Shown here: piece after piece, positions 1-8,381 of the stretch
How positions within the stretch are numbered: the stretch's first letter is position 1
Layout of the letters: the number at the start of each line of letters is the position of its first letter
DNA from: Bog-159 sp963707465
GTDB lineage: Bacteria > Acidobacteriota > Terriglobia > Bryobacterales > Bryobacteraceae
Length of the DNA: 64,000 nt
Direction: 5' to 3'
Assembly: GCA_963707465.1 (NCBI GenBank)
Contig: CAVPQK010000024.1
Coordinates: forward strand, 806,001 to 870,000
Program-made: the position numbers and the translations under genes
Notes under the pieces: model-generated
What the model saw: only the letters and a program-made list of their open reading frames with translations
Told to the model about the DNA's origin: nothing
Databases searched by the model: none

Positions 1-764
1 AGCAAATCCGGGGCCTTGCGCTCGCTCAGCTTTCCCGTAAACAGGATGAGATAATCCGAATCGCGGACTCCGAGGCGTTCCCGTGTGGCTGCGCGCAGCC
101 GTCCGCGCGCTTCCTCGGTCATGTCGAAGGCGGTGGTGTCGACGCAATAGGGCGAGAAACCTAGCTTGTCGCCGGGGACACCCAGGCGGGTGAAGTGATC
201 GCGGGAGCGCCGGCCGACATACAGCAGGCGGGTGCACGAGCGGTAAAGCAAACGGAGCGCCGCCGTGCGGAAGCTTTCTCGTGCTACTCCGCGTTGCCGG
301 GCGTGGTCCGTTGTTTCGGCGCGCAGCAGGAGAGGACGGCGCGCCCACCAGGCAGCCATCCAGGCACTGCGGTAGAAGCTCGGACTGTAACCAGTGAGCA
401 GGATAACGGCGGGGTTCGCCGCACGCAAGGCAGCATTCAATCCACGCGCAGACACGCGGTCCGCGCTGCGCGCTCCGCCGGCGGCGACTGTGGCCAGGAA
501 CGAGGTTGTGTGTCCCGACAGCAGGTCGGTATCCCAGCGCACGGAGGCTCCGAATTCCGGGTCACGATAGCCCGCCACACTGAAGTCAGAACCGTAGATG
601 GCGGTCACGGGTATGCCGAGTTTGGATTGCAGCTCGCGGTAGACCGGAGCGTGGTATTGGACGGGATGAGTTTCGATGACCACGAGCGGGTTAGGGGCTT
701 GGACGCGGCGTGTCGCGCGACCGCCGGGGGCGGGCGGCACATCGGCCTGATAGAGGGTGGGCAT
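1..764 (-). CDS. glycosyltransferase, GT4-like (3' end cut by window edge)
   Basis: The gene runs off the left edge; about 254 codons are visible. The product should transfer an activated sugar to a growing surface glycan on the cytoplasmic side. The N-terminal half begins near residue 22 with LVVIETHPVQYHAP, and LILFTGKLSERKAPDLL near residue 240 is the usual entry strand of the C-terminal nucleotide-sugar domain (Glycos_transf_1), so a GT-B fold is likely. The ATG at 764 is the first sensible start, 19 bases after the stop of the upstream methyltransferase gene, but it has no strong Shine-Dalgarno, so the start is less certain than the family. It is the last visible gene of the leftward polysaccharide operon. 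Acceptor and sugar cannot be inferred. Confidence 0.75.
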   Translation of the reverse strand, partial: MPTLYQADVPPAPGGRATRRVQAPNPLVVIETHPVQYHAPVYRELQSKLGIPVTAIYGSDFSVAGYRDPEFGASVRWDTDLLSGHTTSFLATVAAGGARSADRVSARGLNAALRAANPAVILLTGYSPSFYRSAWMAAWWARRPLLLRAETTDHARQRGVARESFRTAALRLLYRSCTRLLYVGRRSRDHFTRLGVPGDKLGFSPYCVDTTAFDMTEEARGRLRAATRERLGVRDSDYLILFTGKLSERKAPDL

Positions 765-1301
765 GGCCAGGGTCCAAGCGAGTCTATGTGCGGCCTCGCA
801 CGAGCGAACGGATCAGTGACTTAGACGCCGCGTTGCAAAACACATAGTTTGAGTACCCAAAGTATTCCCCGTATTCTTCTGGTCGCGGCGTATAGAGGCC
901 GCTGCCTTTTAGGAGGAAACACTGGTAACCGAGGTCCGCGAGCCAGCGGATAGCAAAGGTGAGCGTGCTGCCGGACAACCGCCAAGCGTCTCCGTACTCG
1001 AACTGGCCCAGGGCGACCCGCTGCGCCGCCAACAGCTTCCCGGCCCCTTTCAGCACGTAGAAGTCGTAACCCTCGGCATCGATCTTGAGGTAGTCGACGG
1101 ATGGCCATCCGAGTTGTTCGACTTCTGTATCTACTGTGGTCATTTGCACGGTTCTGGCCCGGCCCCGCGGGTCCGAGGCTCCCAAGACCCCCGAAGAGGT
1201 CTCTCCCGCGCAGGGTTCCTCGTAGAATACTACCTCTTGGCAGGCCTCTCCGGCCGGCGCAGGTACAATCGAAATTGCCGTATGGCTCGCAAAACGCCGA
1301 G

Positions 1302-1979
1302 CTAGGTCTTTGACCGCTTGAAAGAGTTCTGTTTATAACCGAACTTGCGGCGGGCCGCTTTGCGATCAAACCGCCAGTTGATCTTGGTACGATTCCGGTT
1401 CGTCTGCCGATTCCAGGCGCGCGCCTCTCGTTTCAGCGTCTTCAGATCTGGGATTCTCCGCTTTCCTAAGCATTGCCGCGCAAACATCCCGATCTCGATT
1501 TCCGCCTGGTTCAGCCAACTTCCATGCTTGGGCGTGTGGTGGACGGTAAAGCAGTTCCAGACTTCGCTGGCCATTTCCTTCCCAAACAAGTCGGTTAAGG
1601 ATTTCTGACGGTGGCTGCTGAGGTTATCCATCACTAAATGGATCGTCTCAGCTTTTGGATACTGTAAGGCCAAATGGAATAGGACTTGCGCGAACTGGAA
1701 ACCCGATCGATCCGGGGTCGGGAAGGTGAAATGGCGTCCGGCTTTGGGTTCCACAGCGCAGAAGACATTGGCCGTGCCGCAGCGTTCGTATTCGTTGTCT
1801 CGCCTCGCCTCGCGGCCTGGCCTGGCCAGCGCCGGCGGACGGACGTCGGCATGCAAAGTGACCGGTTTCTCGTCCAAGCAGACCACCGGTTGGGCAGCAT
1901 CGTACGGCCGCTCATAGGTTCCCAGCACGTCCTCCATCCTGTCGATATAGTCTTCATTGAGGTCAGCCACGCACCACAT
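1302..1979 (-). CDS. IS630 transposase, catalytic DDE part (frame B)
   Basis: This is the C-terminal part of the transposase, in a different frame from the HTH part. It starts at MWCVADLNEDYIDRMEDVL and carries the DDE triad: D in VVCLDEKP, D in LVMDNLSSH and E in SWLNQAEIEIGMF. It cuts and joins the element ends. It is joined to frame A at a run of seven A (1979-1985 on the minus strand); a +1 shift there gives WREK-MWCV, which matches the spacing of single-frame relatives. Its stop codon TAG (1302-1304) is formed by the duplicated target TA plus the first flanking base, so the insertion site supplies the stop. Whether it is translated by slippage or the element is dead cannot be told from the sequence. 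Confidence 0.85.
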   Translation of the reverse strand: MWCVADLNEDYIDRMEDVLGTYERPYDAAQPVVCLDEKPVTLHADVRPPALARPGREARRDNEYERCGTANVFCAVEPKAGRHFTFPTPDRSGFQFAQVLFHLALQYPKAETIHLVMDNLSSHRQKSLTDLFGKEMASEVWNCFTVHHTPKHGSWLNQAEIEIGMFARQCLGKRRIPDLKTLKREARAWNRQTNRNRTKINWRFDRKAARRKFGYKQNSFKRSKT

Positions 1980-2503
1980 TTTTTTCCCGCCACGGCTTGA
2001 GGTCGTGGTGGAGCAGCAGGATCCGGATAGTCTCTCTTCCCACACGGGGAACCAATTTCCGCTTTATCGTTTCTTCAGCCACCAAGCGGACCGTCCAGCG
2101 GGCGCGGCCGCGGGGAGGGTCGGCGCACACCATGGCGATGATCCGCTGCTTCTGGTTGTTGTCCAGCACTTCGGCGGCGCCGGGGCGCTGCTTTTCATAA
2201 AGAGCGCTCGTCAGTCCGGCCATCTGATAGCGGTGGCCGAGCCGGCGAATGGCCTGTGGGGTGAGCGGAATCATCTTGGCAATCTGTGGAGCACTGACAT
2301 GCTCCGCCAACTGCAACAGGGTCAAGGCGCGCAGAACCACGCGGACTTGTTGGATCCCGCCTTTCAGGAGGCTGCGTAATTCCAGTTGATCCTTCTTGGC
2401 AATATCGATGTTCAGAGGTGGACGGCCCATACCCTGAGTATGCGCCAAAACAACTCTGCATAAAAATGGTTTTTCAGAACTATTTCAGGCGGTCAAAGAC
2501 CTA
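1303..2503. mobile_element. IS630-family insertion sequence with TA target duplication
   Basis: The element spans 1305-2501 (1197 bp), flanked by a duplicated TA at 1303-1304 and 2502-2503. The left end reads CTAGGTCTTTGACCGC and continues TTGAAAGAGTTCTG. The right end on the other strand reads CTAGGTCTTTGACCGC then CTGAAATAGTTCTG. This is a 30-base terminal inverted repeat, counted with the CTAG target, with two mismatches. Insertion at TA inside CTAG with TA duplication is the known IS630 habit. Near-perfect ends and a flanking gene that reads through once the element is removed point to a recent insertion. It carries one transposase split into two frames. Confidence 0.93.
1963..2430 (-). 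CDS. IS630 transposase, N-terminal HTH part (frame A)
   Basis: This part covers the DNA-binding half of the transposase: an N-terminal helix-turn-helix region (VSAPQIAKMIPLTPQAIRRL) and the winged region up to HDLKPWREK, after which the frame runs into a stop at NVVRG. The ATG at 2430 (MGRPPLNIDIA) is chosen over an upstream TTG at 2448. In many IS630 relatives this part and the catalytic part are one continuous protein of about 340-380 residues. Here the seven-A run at 1979-1985 changes frame. Taken alone it can bind ends but not catalyse. Confidence 0.8.
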   Translation of the reverse strand: MGRPPLNIDIAKKDQLELRSLLKGGIQQVRVVLRALTLLQLAEHVSAPQIAKMIPLTPQAIRRLGHRYQMAGLTSALYEKQRPGAAEVLDNNQKQRIIAMVCADPPRGRARWTVRLVAEETIKRKLVPRVGRETIRILLLHHDLKPWREKNVVRG

Positions 2504-2793
2504 GAAGCTCAACCGCTTCCGCGGATGGCTCGAATAGCAGGCCTGCCCTCACATCGGGCGCCAGTAGGGCGGCGTCGGTCCAGGTCCCGACATTAGCGCC
2601 AACGTCGACGAAATACTGCAGGCTATGGCTGATGTGCCGGATCATCATAGCCTCTCCATTCAATTGTCTGTCGCCTATACCGCTCCCTTGAGACCGGCTG
2701 ATGACCGCGCGGCATTGGTTCTGAATCTTGACCGCGCAACGCACCGCACGGTGTGAGTGCGACAAAATCGATTGGGTCCGGGCGAGAGCGCTG

Positions 2794-3783
2794 CTAAGCA
2801 TTTTCCAGCTCAACTGGAGCCTCTACGGCCCGTTGCCCGGCGACCCGCCGGGGAGCGACCCTGACCTTCTGTTCGCGGTTCAGAACACATGTGAGGTAGG
2901 ACGCCGCGGTGCACCCCAGCGCCGGAAACAACCACGCCAGCCGCACCATGTCGAGATTAACCAGGCAGCGGCCCAACCGCCGCAACAGGAACCATACGTT
3001 TTGGGTGTGAAGGCGAGCCAGGGAACCAGCGCTCAGCGCCCAATGAAAGCGATCGATGACGATCATCTTTTCCCAAATGTCCCGGTGATGGCGGAACGTG
3101 AGGGAACTGCTGCCGACGGGATTTTCGCGATAAATCATGAGCGACCGCGGCAGATGCTCGATAGTCCAGCCGTCGGCCTGGATGCGCAGCATGAAATCCC
3201 AGTCGCCGGCAAGCTGCATCACCTTCGGCAGGCCTCCGACCTTTCGGAAGGCCGCAACCCGAATCGCACAAGAGGAAATGTGCCACCAGCAGCCCCGGCG
3301 CAGGGTCTCGGCCACGGCGGAGTGCGTGCCGGGAACGTTCACGATCCGGTCAGCCGGCTCGCTTTCGCCTGGCCGGATGGCGCCACCGGTGGTGAGATAG
3401 TCGTAACTCGATCCGATTAAGCCGACGTCGCCGGTGGCGTGCTCAATGCGATCCAGGAAGGCGGCCAGCCAGCCCTCCTTCGCCAGGTTGTCGGCGTGCA
3501 TGATCAGAAACCACTCGATGTCCGCCGGAAGCTGCTCCACGGCGTTGTTGACACTGGCGTACTCGCCGCAATTGAATTGTCTTTCGAGTACGCGTAGCGG
3601 GACTGGACTGTTCCAGGCGGCGCGCGCCACCTGGCACGTGCCATCGTGGGATCCGTCGTCGGCGACGACGACCTTGCGGATCTGGCTAAGGAGTGGTCCT
3701 TGTTTGAGGATCGAATCGAGGGTGTCTGTAATGGTATCCGCGCATCGGTACGCCGGGATCAGGATAACGATGGGCCTGCTCAT
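2794..3783 (-). CDS. family 2 glycosyltransferase
   Basis: The 329-residue product has the GT-A fold signature of family 2 transferases: SRPIVILIPAYRCADTITDT at the start, VVVADDGSHDGT near residue 40 and the metal-binding-like HADN near residue 95. VMQLAGDWDFMLRIQADGW supplies the later acidic pair. It should add one sugar in assembly of the exported polysaccharide, on the cytoplasmic face. The ATG at 3783 overlaps the stop of the upstream GT4 gene (ATGA), which argues for translational coupling and against the longer frame starting at 3903. The C-terminal 60 residues are more basic and hydrophobic and may rest on the membrane. Downstream lies the IS-split methyltransferase gene. Confidence 0.86.
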   Translation of the reverse strand: MSRPIVILIPAYRCADTITDTLDSILKQGPLLSQIRKVVVADDGSHDGTCQVARAAWNSPVPLRVLERQFNCGEYASVNNAVEQLPADIEWFLIMHADNLAKEGWLAAFLDRIEHATGDVGLIGSSYDYLTTGGAIRPGESEPADRIVNVPGTHSAVAETLRRGCWWHISSCAIRVAAFRKVGGLPKVMQLAGDWDFMLRIQADGWTIEHLPRSLMIYRENPVGSSSLTFRHHRDIWEKMIVIDRFHWALSAGSLARLHTQNVWFLLRRLGRCLVNLDMVRLAWLFPALGCTAASYLTCVLNREQKVRVAPRRVAGQRAVEAPVELENA

Positions 3784-4985
3784 AATTGTGTGTCCGTGAC
3801 CTCGCTGCTGACGGCACTTTGAGTTATATGTCTCTCCGGACGCCGATGGAACTGTCGCTCGAGACGTCGCAGCACGGGCCGAAAGCAGGTTTCGTAATTC
3901 CACTCCTTGAGGATGCGCCGGCGGCCGCTTTCTCCCATGGCGCGGGTCAGACGCGGGTCGTCAAAGAGGCGGCGAACGGCGGCGGCGATGCTCTGCGCAT
4001 CCCGCGGGTCGCAGGCGAGAGCGTAGCCGGGACCGACATATGCGGCACGCCAATCGGGAAGGTCCGAAACCACGAGCGCCAGACCGGAGGCGAGGTAGTC
4101 AAAGGGCTTGTTGGATGCTCCGGTCATAGCTTGATGGTTGGCGTTGGCTGCGGCTAAAGGCAGCAGGGCCAAGCCCGCATCGGAGCGGCGACACCACTCC
4201 ATCAACTCGAAGCGGGGTAGGGCATCGACCACCTGCAGACGGTCATCGACACCAAGCGTTCGCGCGCGCTCCTGGAGTTGCCCGACATAGCCGGCGCTGC
4301 CGACGGTCTCATATCCAATCACGCGAAGTTTCACGTGATCCGGCAGACTGGCTAGGGCGTTCACGACTTCGAGAGGCAGTCTGTCGGGCACGATCGAGCC
4401 GTGATAGAGAAGCCAGAAGCTGCCGTCCAAGGCGGCGCGCGGGGGAGCCACCTCCGAGATGGATGGGCAATTCCATACGCAGAGCACATCGTTCGCGGCT
4501 CCGGTTTCGAGCTTGAAGCGCTCCGCGCGAGCCTCATTTGGAACGATACAGCACGCGGCGCCGCGAGCGACCTGTTTGCGCGCCCAACGCACAAGCCGTT
4601 GAAAACCGCCTGCTGGAGCGTCCTCCGGCGAGTCATGCTCGTGGTACATCACGCGCAGCCAGGGCAGTCTACAGAGCACAAGGGTTGCCGGACAGACCAG
4701 CGAGTCCGACGCATAGATCCAACTGGGGCGCCAGAGAAGCGTCCAGCCGAGGACCCAAACACAGAAGTAGAGATACTGTACCTTCTGAAGCCATCCGGGA
4801 TTGCGGAAACCGAGGCAGCGAACGTGGATGTTCGGGTGCGGCGCGAAGCGCAGTCGGTCCGCGCCCAGCGCTCCGGTGCCCAGGAACAAGACCTGCCAGC
4901 CGTCGTCGGCCAGAATGCGAGAACTGTGCTCCAGGGGCGGATAGCCGGCGGGGTTGGTGTACTGGATGTAGAGGATGCGTTTCAT
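3780..4985 (-). CDS. GT4-type glycosyltransferase
   Basis: The 401-residue protein has two Rossmann-like halves. The N-terminal one opens MKRILYIQYTNPAGYPPLEH; the C-terminal one has WLLYHGSIVPDRLPLEVVNA near residue 190 and PFDYLASGLALVVSDLPDW near residue 290, the E/D-x7-E-like donor-sugar region of Glycos_transf_1. The Wzm/Wzt exporter nearby implies the glycan is completed in the cytoplasm, so this enzyme likely extends or decorates it. ATG at 4985 lies 10 bases after the acyltransferase stop, and its stop overlaps the next start by ATGA. A short hydrophobic stretch near residues 70-90 (YLYFCVWVLGWTLLW) may bind membrane. Donor and acceptor are unknown. Confidence 0.85.
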   Translation of the reverse strand: MKRILYIQYTNPAGYPPLEHSSRILADDGWQVLFLGTGALGADRLRFAPHPNIHVRCLGFRNPGWLQKVQYLYFCVWVLGWTLLWRPSWIYASDSLVCPATLVLCRLPWLRVMYHEHDSPEDAPAGGFQRLVRWARKQVARGAACCIVPNEARAERFKLETGAANDVLCVWNCPSISEVAPPRAALDGSFWLLYHGSIVPDRLPLEVVNALASLPDHVKLRVIGYETVGSAGYVGQLQERARTLGVDDRLQVVDALPRFELMEWCRRSDAGLALLPLAAANANHQAMTGASNKPFDYLASGLALVVSDLPDWRAAYVGPGYALACDPRDAQSIAAAVRRLFDDPRLTRAMGESGRRRILKEWNYETCFRPVLRRLERQFHRRPERHITQSAVSSEVTDTQL

Positions 4986-4995
4986 CGCTTACGGA

Positions 4996-6135
4996 CTAAG
5001 CGCCACCGGGTAGCGCAGGTTCCGCCGCCTGAATCCGCAGCGGCATTACTCGCGGGGATGGCCCCGGCGTGTACTCAAAGTGATGTCTTAGCTTCAGAAA
5101 CGGATTTTCTAGCACTGTCCAGGATACCCAGGCCGCGGCATAGGTCAGGGCGATGCTCGCCAAGAGCCCCGGGAATCCCAAGGGGAGCGCGATCGCGTGC
5201 AGCCAGCCTAGCATGAACGGATGGATGACATACATGCCATAACTGTACTTTCCAACGGAACGAAGCGCGCGGGAAGAGAGCAGAGCGCCTGCGAATCTGC
5301 CCAGACTGTTCTCCGTAGAAAGAATTATCACGCACGCGTATACCAGGGCGATCAGGGTGCTCTTGAGAACCTGGATGACCGGCTGTCCGCTTCCGCTAGC
5401 GATTAATTGGGCAACCACAAGCACCGCACCCAGGCCGGTCAAAATTCCCTTCGCCGGGCCAATGAGGCGGCGAAGGCCGGTCGCCTCGCTTTGCGCTACA
5501 ACAGCTAAAGCTGAGCCTATCGCCAGCCCGTCGAGGCGCGCCAAGGTGAAGTAGAATGTCCCGTAGCCAAAGAGGACGACTCTGGTCAAAAGGGAGATCG
5601 CGACCGCAAGCCCGCAAACTCTGAGGAGCCATCTGCGATCCAGACGGGCGACCAGGAGCGGCCAGAGGAAGTAGTAATGTTCCTCGACGGACAGAGACCA
5701 GAAATGGGCTGGGCCGCTGGCAAGGGAAGGCGCGAACGTCATGGGGATGTTTTGCAGGTAGACCCAGAACCATAAGCCTTGCCGCCATGAGGTCCAGTGG
5801 CTCATGCCAAGCAGGGGCGATACGAAATAGACTACGCAAAGAGTAGCGTAGTAGAGCGGAAAAATCCGGAGTATCCGGCGAACATAGAAATTCCTGAAGA
5901 AATCCGGCTGGCCCTTCGAATCCAGAAGAATTCGCGTGATGAGGAAGCCAGAGAGGACGAAAAACAAATCGACACCGGTCTGGCCCCACACAGCCAGGTG
6001 TCCGACAATCGCATAGCGTCCGGTCGCGAATCCCTGCCAGAAATGAAAGCAGATGACCATGAGCACGGCAATGCCGCGCACACCGTCCAGGCCGGCTATG
6101 CGCGGTGCAGTTACCGCTGCGGCATTGCTACGCAT
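4996..6135 (-). CDS. acyltransferase 3 family membrane O-acyltransferase
   Basis: A 379-residue integral membrane protein of the acyltransferase 3 (OafA/NodX-like) family, which acetylates sugars of surface glycans. It opens PRIAGLDGVRGIAVLMVI and has FFVLSGFLITRILL near residue 65 and FYVRRILRIFPLYY near residue 90, which are the conserved catalytic-face signatures. About ten hydrophobic segments follow, including LSVEEHYYFLWPL. The ATG at 6135 is preferred; the longer start at 6195 would overlap the ABC gene by 38 bases. The downstream GT4 gene follows after 10 bases. It probably adds an acetyl group to the glycan made by this operon; the target sugar cannot be told. Confidence 0.87.
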   Translation of the reverse strand: MRSNAAAVTAPRIAGLDGVRGIAVLMVICFHFWQGFATGRYAIVGHLAVWGQTGVDLFFVLSGFLITRILLDSKGQPDFFRNFYVRRILRIFPLYYATLCVVYFVSPLLGMSHWTSWRQGLWFWVYLQNIPMTFAPSLASGPAHFWSLSVEEHYYFLWPLLVARLDRRWLLRVCGLAVAISLLTRVVLFGYGTFYFTLARLDGLAIGSALAVVAQSEATGLRRLIGPAKGILTGLGAVLVVAQLIASGSGQPVIQVLKSTLIALVYACVIILSTENSLGRFAGALLSSRALRSVGKYSYGMYVIHPFMLGWLHAIALPLGFPGLLASIALTYAAAWVSWTVLENPFLKLRHHFEYTPGPSPRVMPLRIQAAEPALPGGA

Positions 6136-6157
6136 GTTTCCAGTCCGTTGTCGCCGG

Positions 6158-7492
6158 TCAGGGCCGATTGACAATCGGCCCCACAACGCTTGCATAGTCC
6201 CGGAGTTCGTCAGAGGCTCGACCCGGTGCTAGCAGCCGCGTGGACCATTCGAGGAGCGGCCGAACCACACCCGGCATGTCGCCGTTGAAATCGCCGCGCG
6301 CGGAATCTCCCTGGCAGCCATCGACAGCATGGAACGCGACAGCATCGGATTCGTAGAAATGGGTATAGAGCGGGACCATGGTACTGATCCCTGCGCCCAC
6401 AAAATGTGTGCCCTCCGCCAGAAGGTCGCCGGGAACCCAGGCCGTGGTGGAATAGATTCCGCGCGGCTTGGGCCGGTTGCGCCACGCCGGGTCCAGGTCG
6501 TGGACCGTGAAGAGGCACATGCCCTCGTCGTTGTGAACGTTGAAATTGGGAACCAGGACGTAGCCCGGCTTCCGTACCTCATACTCCATTTCGAGGCCCA
6601 CAGGGTCCCGGACATCCGTGGTTTCGCGGGTGTCACCCGCGACGCCGCGAACGCGAACCGATCGCAAGATGACGATCTCGTTACCCGGCTGGCGCGGGGC
6701 ATCGACCCACTGGCGGGCCGCGCAACTGCCCGTGTCGGAGCGCAGGTAGTAGCTCACGACATCATGGGTTGCGCCGAAGCGGGCGACGCGGCCCGCGTCC
6801 AGAAGCACGGTTTTGGGACACAGACGCGCGATCGCGGGCATGCTGTGAGACACGAAGATCACGGTGCGTCCGGCTCGTCCGACGTCCTGCATCTTGCTCA
6901 GGCACTTTTTCTGAAAGGCGGCGTCGCCCACCGCCAGCACTTCGTCCACGATCAGGATTTCCGGCTCCAGGTGCGCCGCCACGGCAAAAGCGAGGCGCAT
7001 GTACATGCCGCTGGAGTAATGCTTCATCGGCGTATCCAGGAACTTCTCGATCTCGGCGAAGGCCACGATCTCGTCGAACTTGCGGTCGATTTCAGCCTTG
7101 TGCATGCCGAGGATCGCACCGTTCAGGTATGTGTTTTCGCGGCCGGTGAGCTCGTTGCTGAAGCCCGTTCCGACCTCCAGAAGCGAGCCGACGCGGCCGC
7201 GGATTTCGGCGTAGCCTGCGGTGGGCTCGGTGATGCGGGAGAGCAGTTTCAGCAGGGTGGATTTTCCGGCGCCATTGCGGCCGATGACACCAACCACCTC
7301 GCCGCGCGGGATCTCGAAGGAGACATCTTTGACCGCCCAGATGTGTTCCTCCTCGCGGGGGTCACTGCGCCGGCGGCGGAACGGCGAGAGCAGGGCTCCG
7401 GTGATCGATTCGCGCAACGTCTGGTAACGCAGGCGGCTGCCGATGCGATACCGTTTGCCCAGCTTCTCGGCGCGAATGGCTATGTCGGTCAT
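6158..7492 (-). CDS. wzt: polysaccharide ABC transporter ATP-binding protein, Wzt type with C-terminal glycan-binding domain
   Basis: The ATPase of a glycan exporter, 444 residues. Walker A is GVIGRNGAGKSTLLKL, the signature loop is HYSSGMYMRLAFA, and Walker B is ILIVDEVLAVGD. The order and the SGMxxRL signature are typical of Wzt/TagH/KpsT-type ATPases. After residue 245 a second domain (ILRSVRVRGV... to the end) matches the Wzt C-terminal beta-sandwich, which in O-antigen systems reads the terminal modification of the finished chain before export. That fits the methyltransferases and acyltransferase in the same operon. The ATG at 7492 overlaps the permease stop as ATGA. An open frame continues upstream to 8167 but is a shadow of the permease gene. 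Confidence 0.92.
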   Translation of the reverse strand: MTDIAIRAEKLGKRYRIGSRLRYQTLRESITGALLSPFRRRRSDPREEEHIWAVKDVSFEIPRGEVVGVIGRNGAGKSTLLKLLSRITEPTAGYAEIRGRVGSLLEVGTGFSNELTGRENTYLNGAILGMHKAEIDRKFDEIVAFAEIEKFLDTPMKHYSSGMYMRLAFAVAAHLEPEILIVDEVLAVGDAAFQKKCLSKMQDVGRAGRTVIFVSHSMPAIARLCPKTVLLDAGRVARFGATHDVVSYYLRSDTGSCAARQWVDAPRQPGNEIVILRSVRVRGVAGDTRETTDVRDPVGLEMEYEVRKPGYVLVPNFNVHNDEGMCLFTVHDLDPAWRNRPKPRGIYSTTAWVPGDLLAEGTHFVGAGISTMVPLYTHFYESDAVAFHAVDGCQGDSARGDFNGDMPGVVRPLLEWSTRLLAPGRASDELRDYASVVGPIVNRP

Positions 7493-8322
7493 ACGATGTC
7501 GGCGAAGGTGCTTTCGGTCTTCTTGAAGTATCGCAGCCCACCGATGAGCAGCACGACCACGGCCCCGACCGAGACCCACAGCAGCGGGCCCGGCGCGTGC
7601 TCCTTGCCCAGCAGCGCCCAGCGGAAGCCTTCGACCACGCCCGCCATGGGATTCAATCCGTACAGGGGCCGCCAGCGCTCCGGCACCAGGCTGCTGGGAT
7701 AGGCGACCGGGGTGGCGAACATCCAGAATTGCGTCAGAAAGGGGATGGTGTAGCGCACGTCGCGGTACTTCACGTTCAGAGCGGAGAGCCAGAGGCCGAC
7801 GGAGAGCGCGGTGACGACGGCGAACAACAGGAAGAGCGGGAGCAGGGCCACCGCGGCGGTGGGTACGATGCCGTAATAGAGCATCATCACCAGCAGGATG
7901 ACGAAGGCGATGGCGAAGTCCACCAGTCCGGCGAGCACGGAGGAGATGGGAATCACCAGGCGCGGGAAATACACTTTGGTGATCAGGTTCTGGCTGGCCA
8001 CCAGGCTGTTGCTCGATTCGGTGAGGGCAAAGGCGAAAAGCTGCCAGGGCAGCAGCGCGACGTAGGCGAAGACGGGATAGGGGACGCCGTCGGAGGGTAC
8101 TTTCGCCAGGCGACCGAAGAAGACGCTGAAGACCAGCATGGTCATGACGGGCTGCAGGACGGCCCACGCCGCGCCCAAGGCGGTCTGCTTGTAGCGGACC
8201 TTGATGTCACGCCAGACCAGGAAGTAGAGCAATTCGCGGTATTCCCAGAGGTCGCGCAGGTGCAGGCGGAGGAATCCGCTGGAGGGGCGGAGGATCAGAA
8301 CGGGGGTGGATTGGGCGGCCAT
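7489..8322 (-). CDS. wzm: polysaccharide ABC transporter permease, Wzm type
   Basis: A 277-residue ABC-2 family permease forming the channel for the glycan together with the Wzt partner. The N-terminal cytoplasmic helix (DLWEYRELLYFLVWRDIKVR) and YKQTALGAAWAVLQPVMTML are hallmarks of the Wzm/KpsM group. About six membrane segments follow, and the C-terminus ends in KKTESTFADIV. The next gene starts inside its stop. The bases before the ATG at 8322 read CTCCTTCCTCCC on the coding strand, which has no Shine-Dalgarno, and a tandem 7-base repeat occupies the leader. Export via Wzm/Wzt means chain growth is completed in the cytoplasm rather than by a Wzy polymerase, none of which is seen here. Confidence 0.92.
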   Translation of the reverse strand: MAAQSTPVLILRPSSGFLRLHLRDLWEYRELLYFLVWRDIKVRYKQTALGAAWAVLQPVMTMLVFSVFFGRLAKVPSDGVPYPVFAYVALLPWQLFAFALTESSNSLVASQNLITKVYFPRLVIPISSVLAGLVDFAIAFVILLVMMLYYGIVPTAAVALLPLFLLFAVVTALSVGLWLSALNVKYRDVRYTIPFLTQFWMFATPVAYPSSLVPERWRPLYGLNPMAGVVEGFRWALLGKEHAPGPLLWVSVGAVVVLLIGGLRYFKKTESTFADIV

Positions 8323-8333
8323 TGGGAGGAAGG

Positions 8334-8368
8334 AGTCAGAAGTCAGAAGTCAGGAGTCAGAAGTCAGA
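8334..8368. repeat. five tandem copies of AGTCAGA between wzm and the FkbM gene
   Basis: Five 7-base units AGTCAGA sit in a row (third unit ends in G). They fill most of the 59-base gap between the stop of the FkbM gene and the start of wzm. A multiple of seven suggests slippage growth. No protein or RNA is evident. Confidence 0.85.
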
Positions 8369-8381
8369 AGAAAACCGCTAG

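Larger units (their letters stand above)
784..2648 (-). pseudogene. FkbM-family methyltransferase gene split by an IS630-type insertion
   Basis: Two pieces of one gene flank the IS. The 5' piece (2504-2648) encodes the SAM-binding motif FVDVGANVGTWTD and ends ...EPSAEAVELL. The 3' piece (784-1302) resumes ARRFASHTAISIV... and holds DYLKIDAEGYDFYVLKGAG, the conserved FkbM core. Removing the IS and one TA copy restores an open frame of 222 codons including stop, so the parent was a normal, if short, FkbM O-methyltransferase of about 221 residues, probably methylating a sugar of the exported glycan. The start is placed at the ATG at 2648; GGAGAGG lies just upstream. The disrupted 5' piece now runs into the IS end and stops after GL. 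The 3' piece keeps an open frame from 1185, but without the SAM-binding loop it should be inactive. Confidence 0.9.

Noticed and set aside
784..1185. Functional short methyltransferase from the 3' fragment alone
   Set aside because: It lacks the SAM-binding loop, which lies beyond the IS.
7493..8167. Upstream extension of the Wzt frame into the permease gene
   Set aside because: It is an arginine-rich shadow of wzm; the real ATPase starts at 7492 with TDIAIRAEKLGKRYRIG.
8334..8368. Possible CRISPR array because of regular repeats
   Set aside because: Units are 7 bases without spacers; it is a plain tandem repeat.
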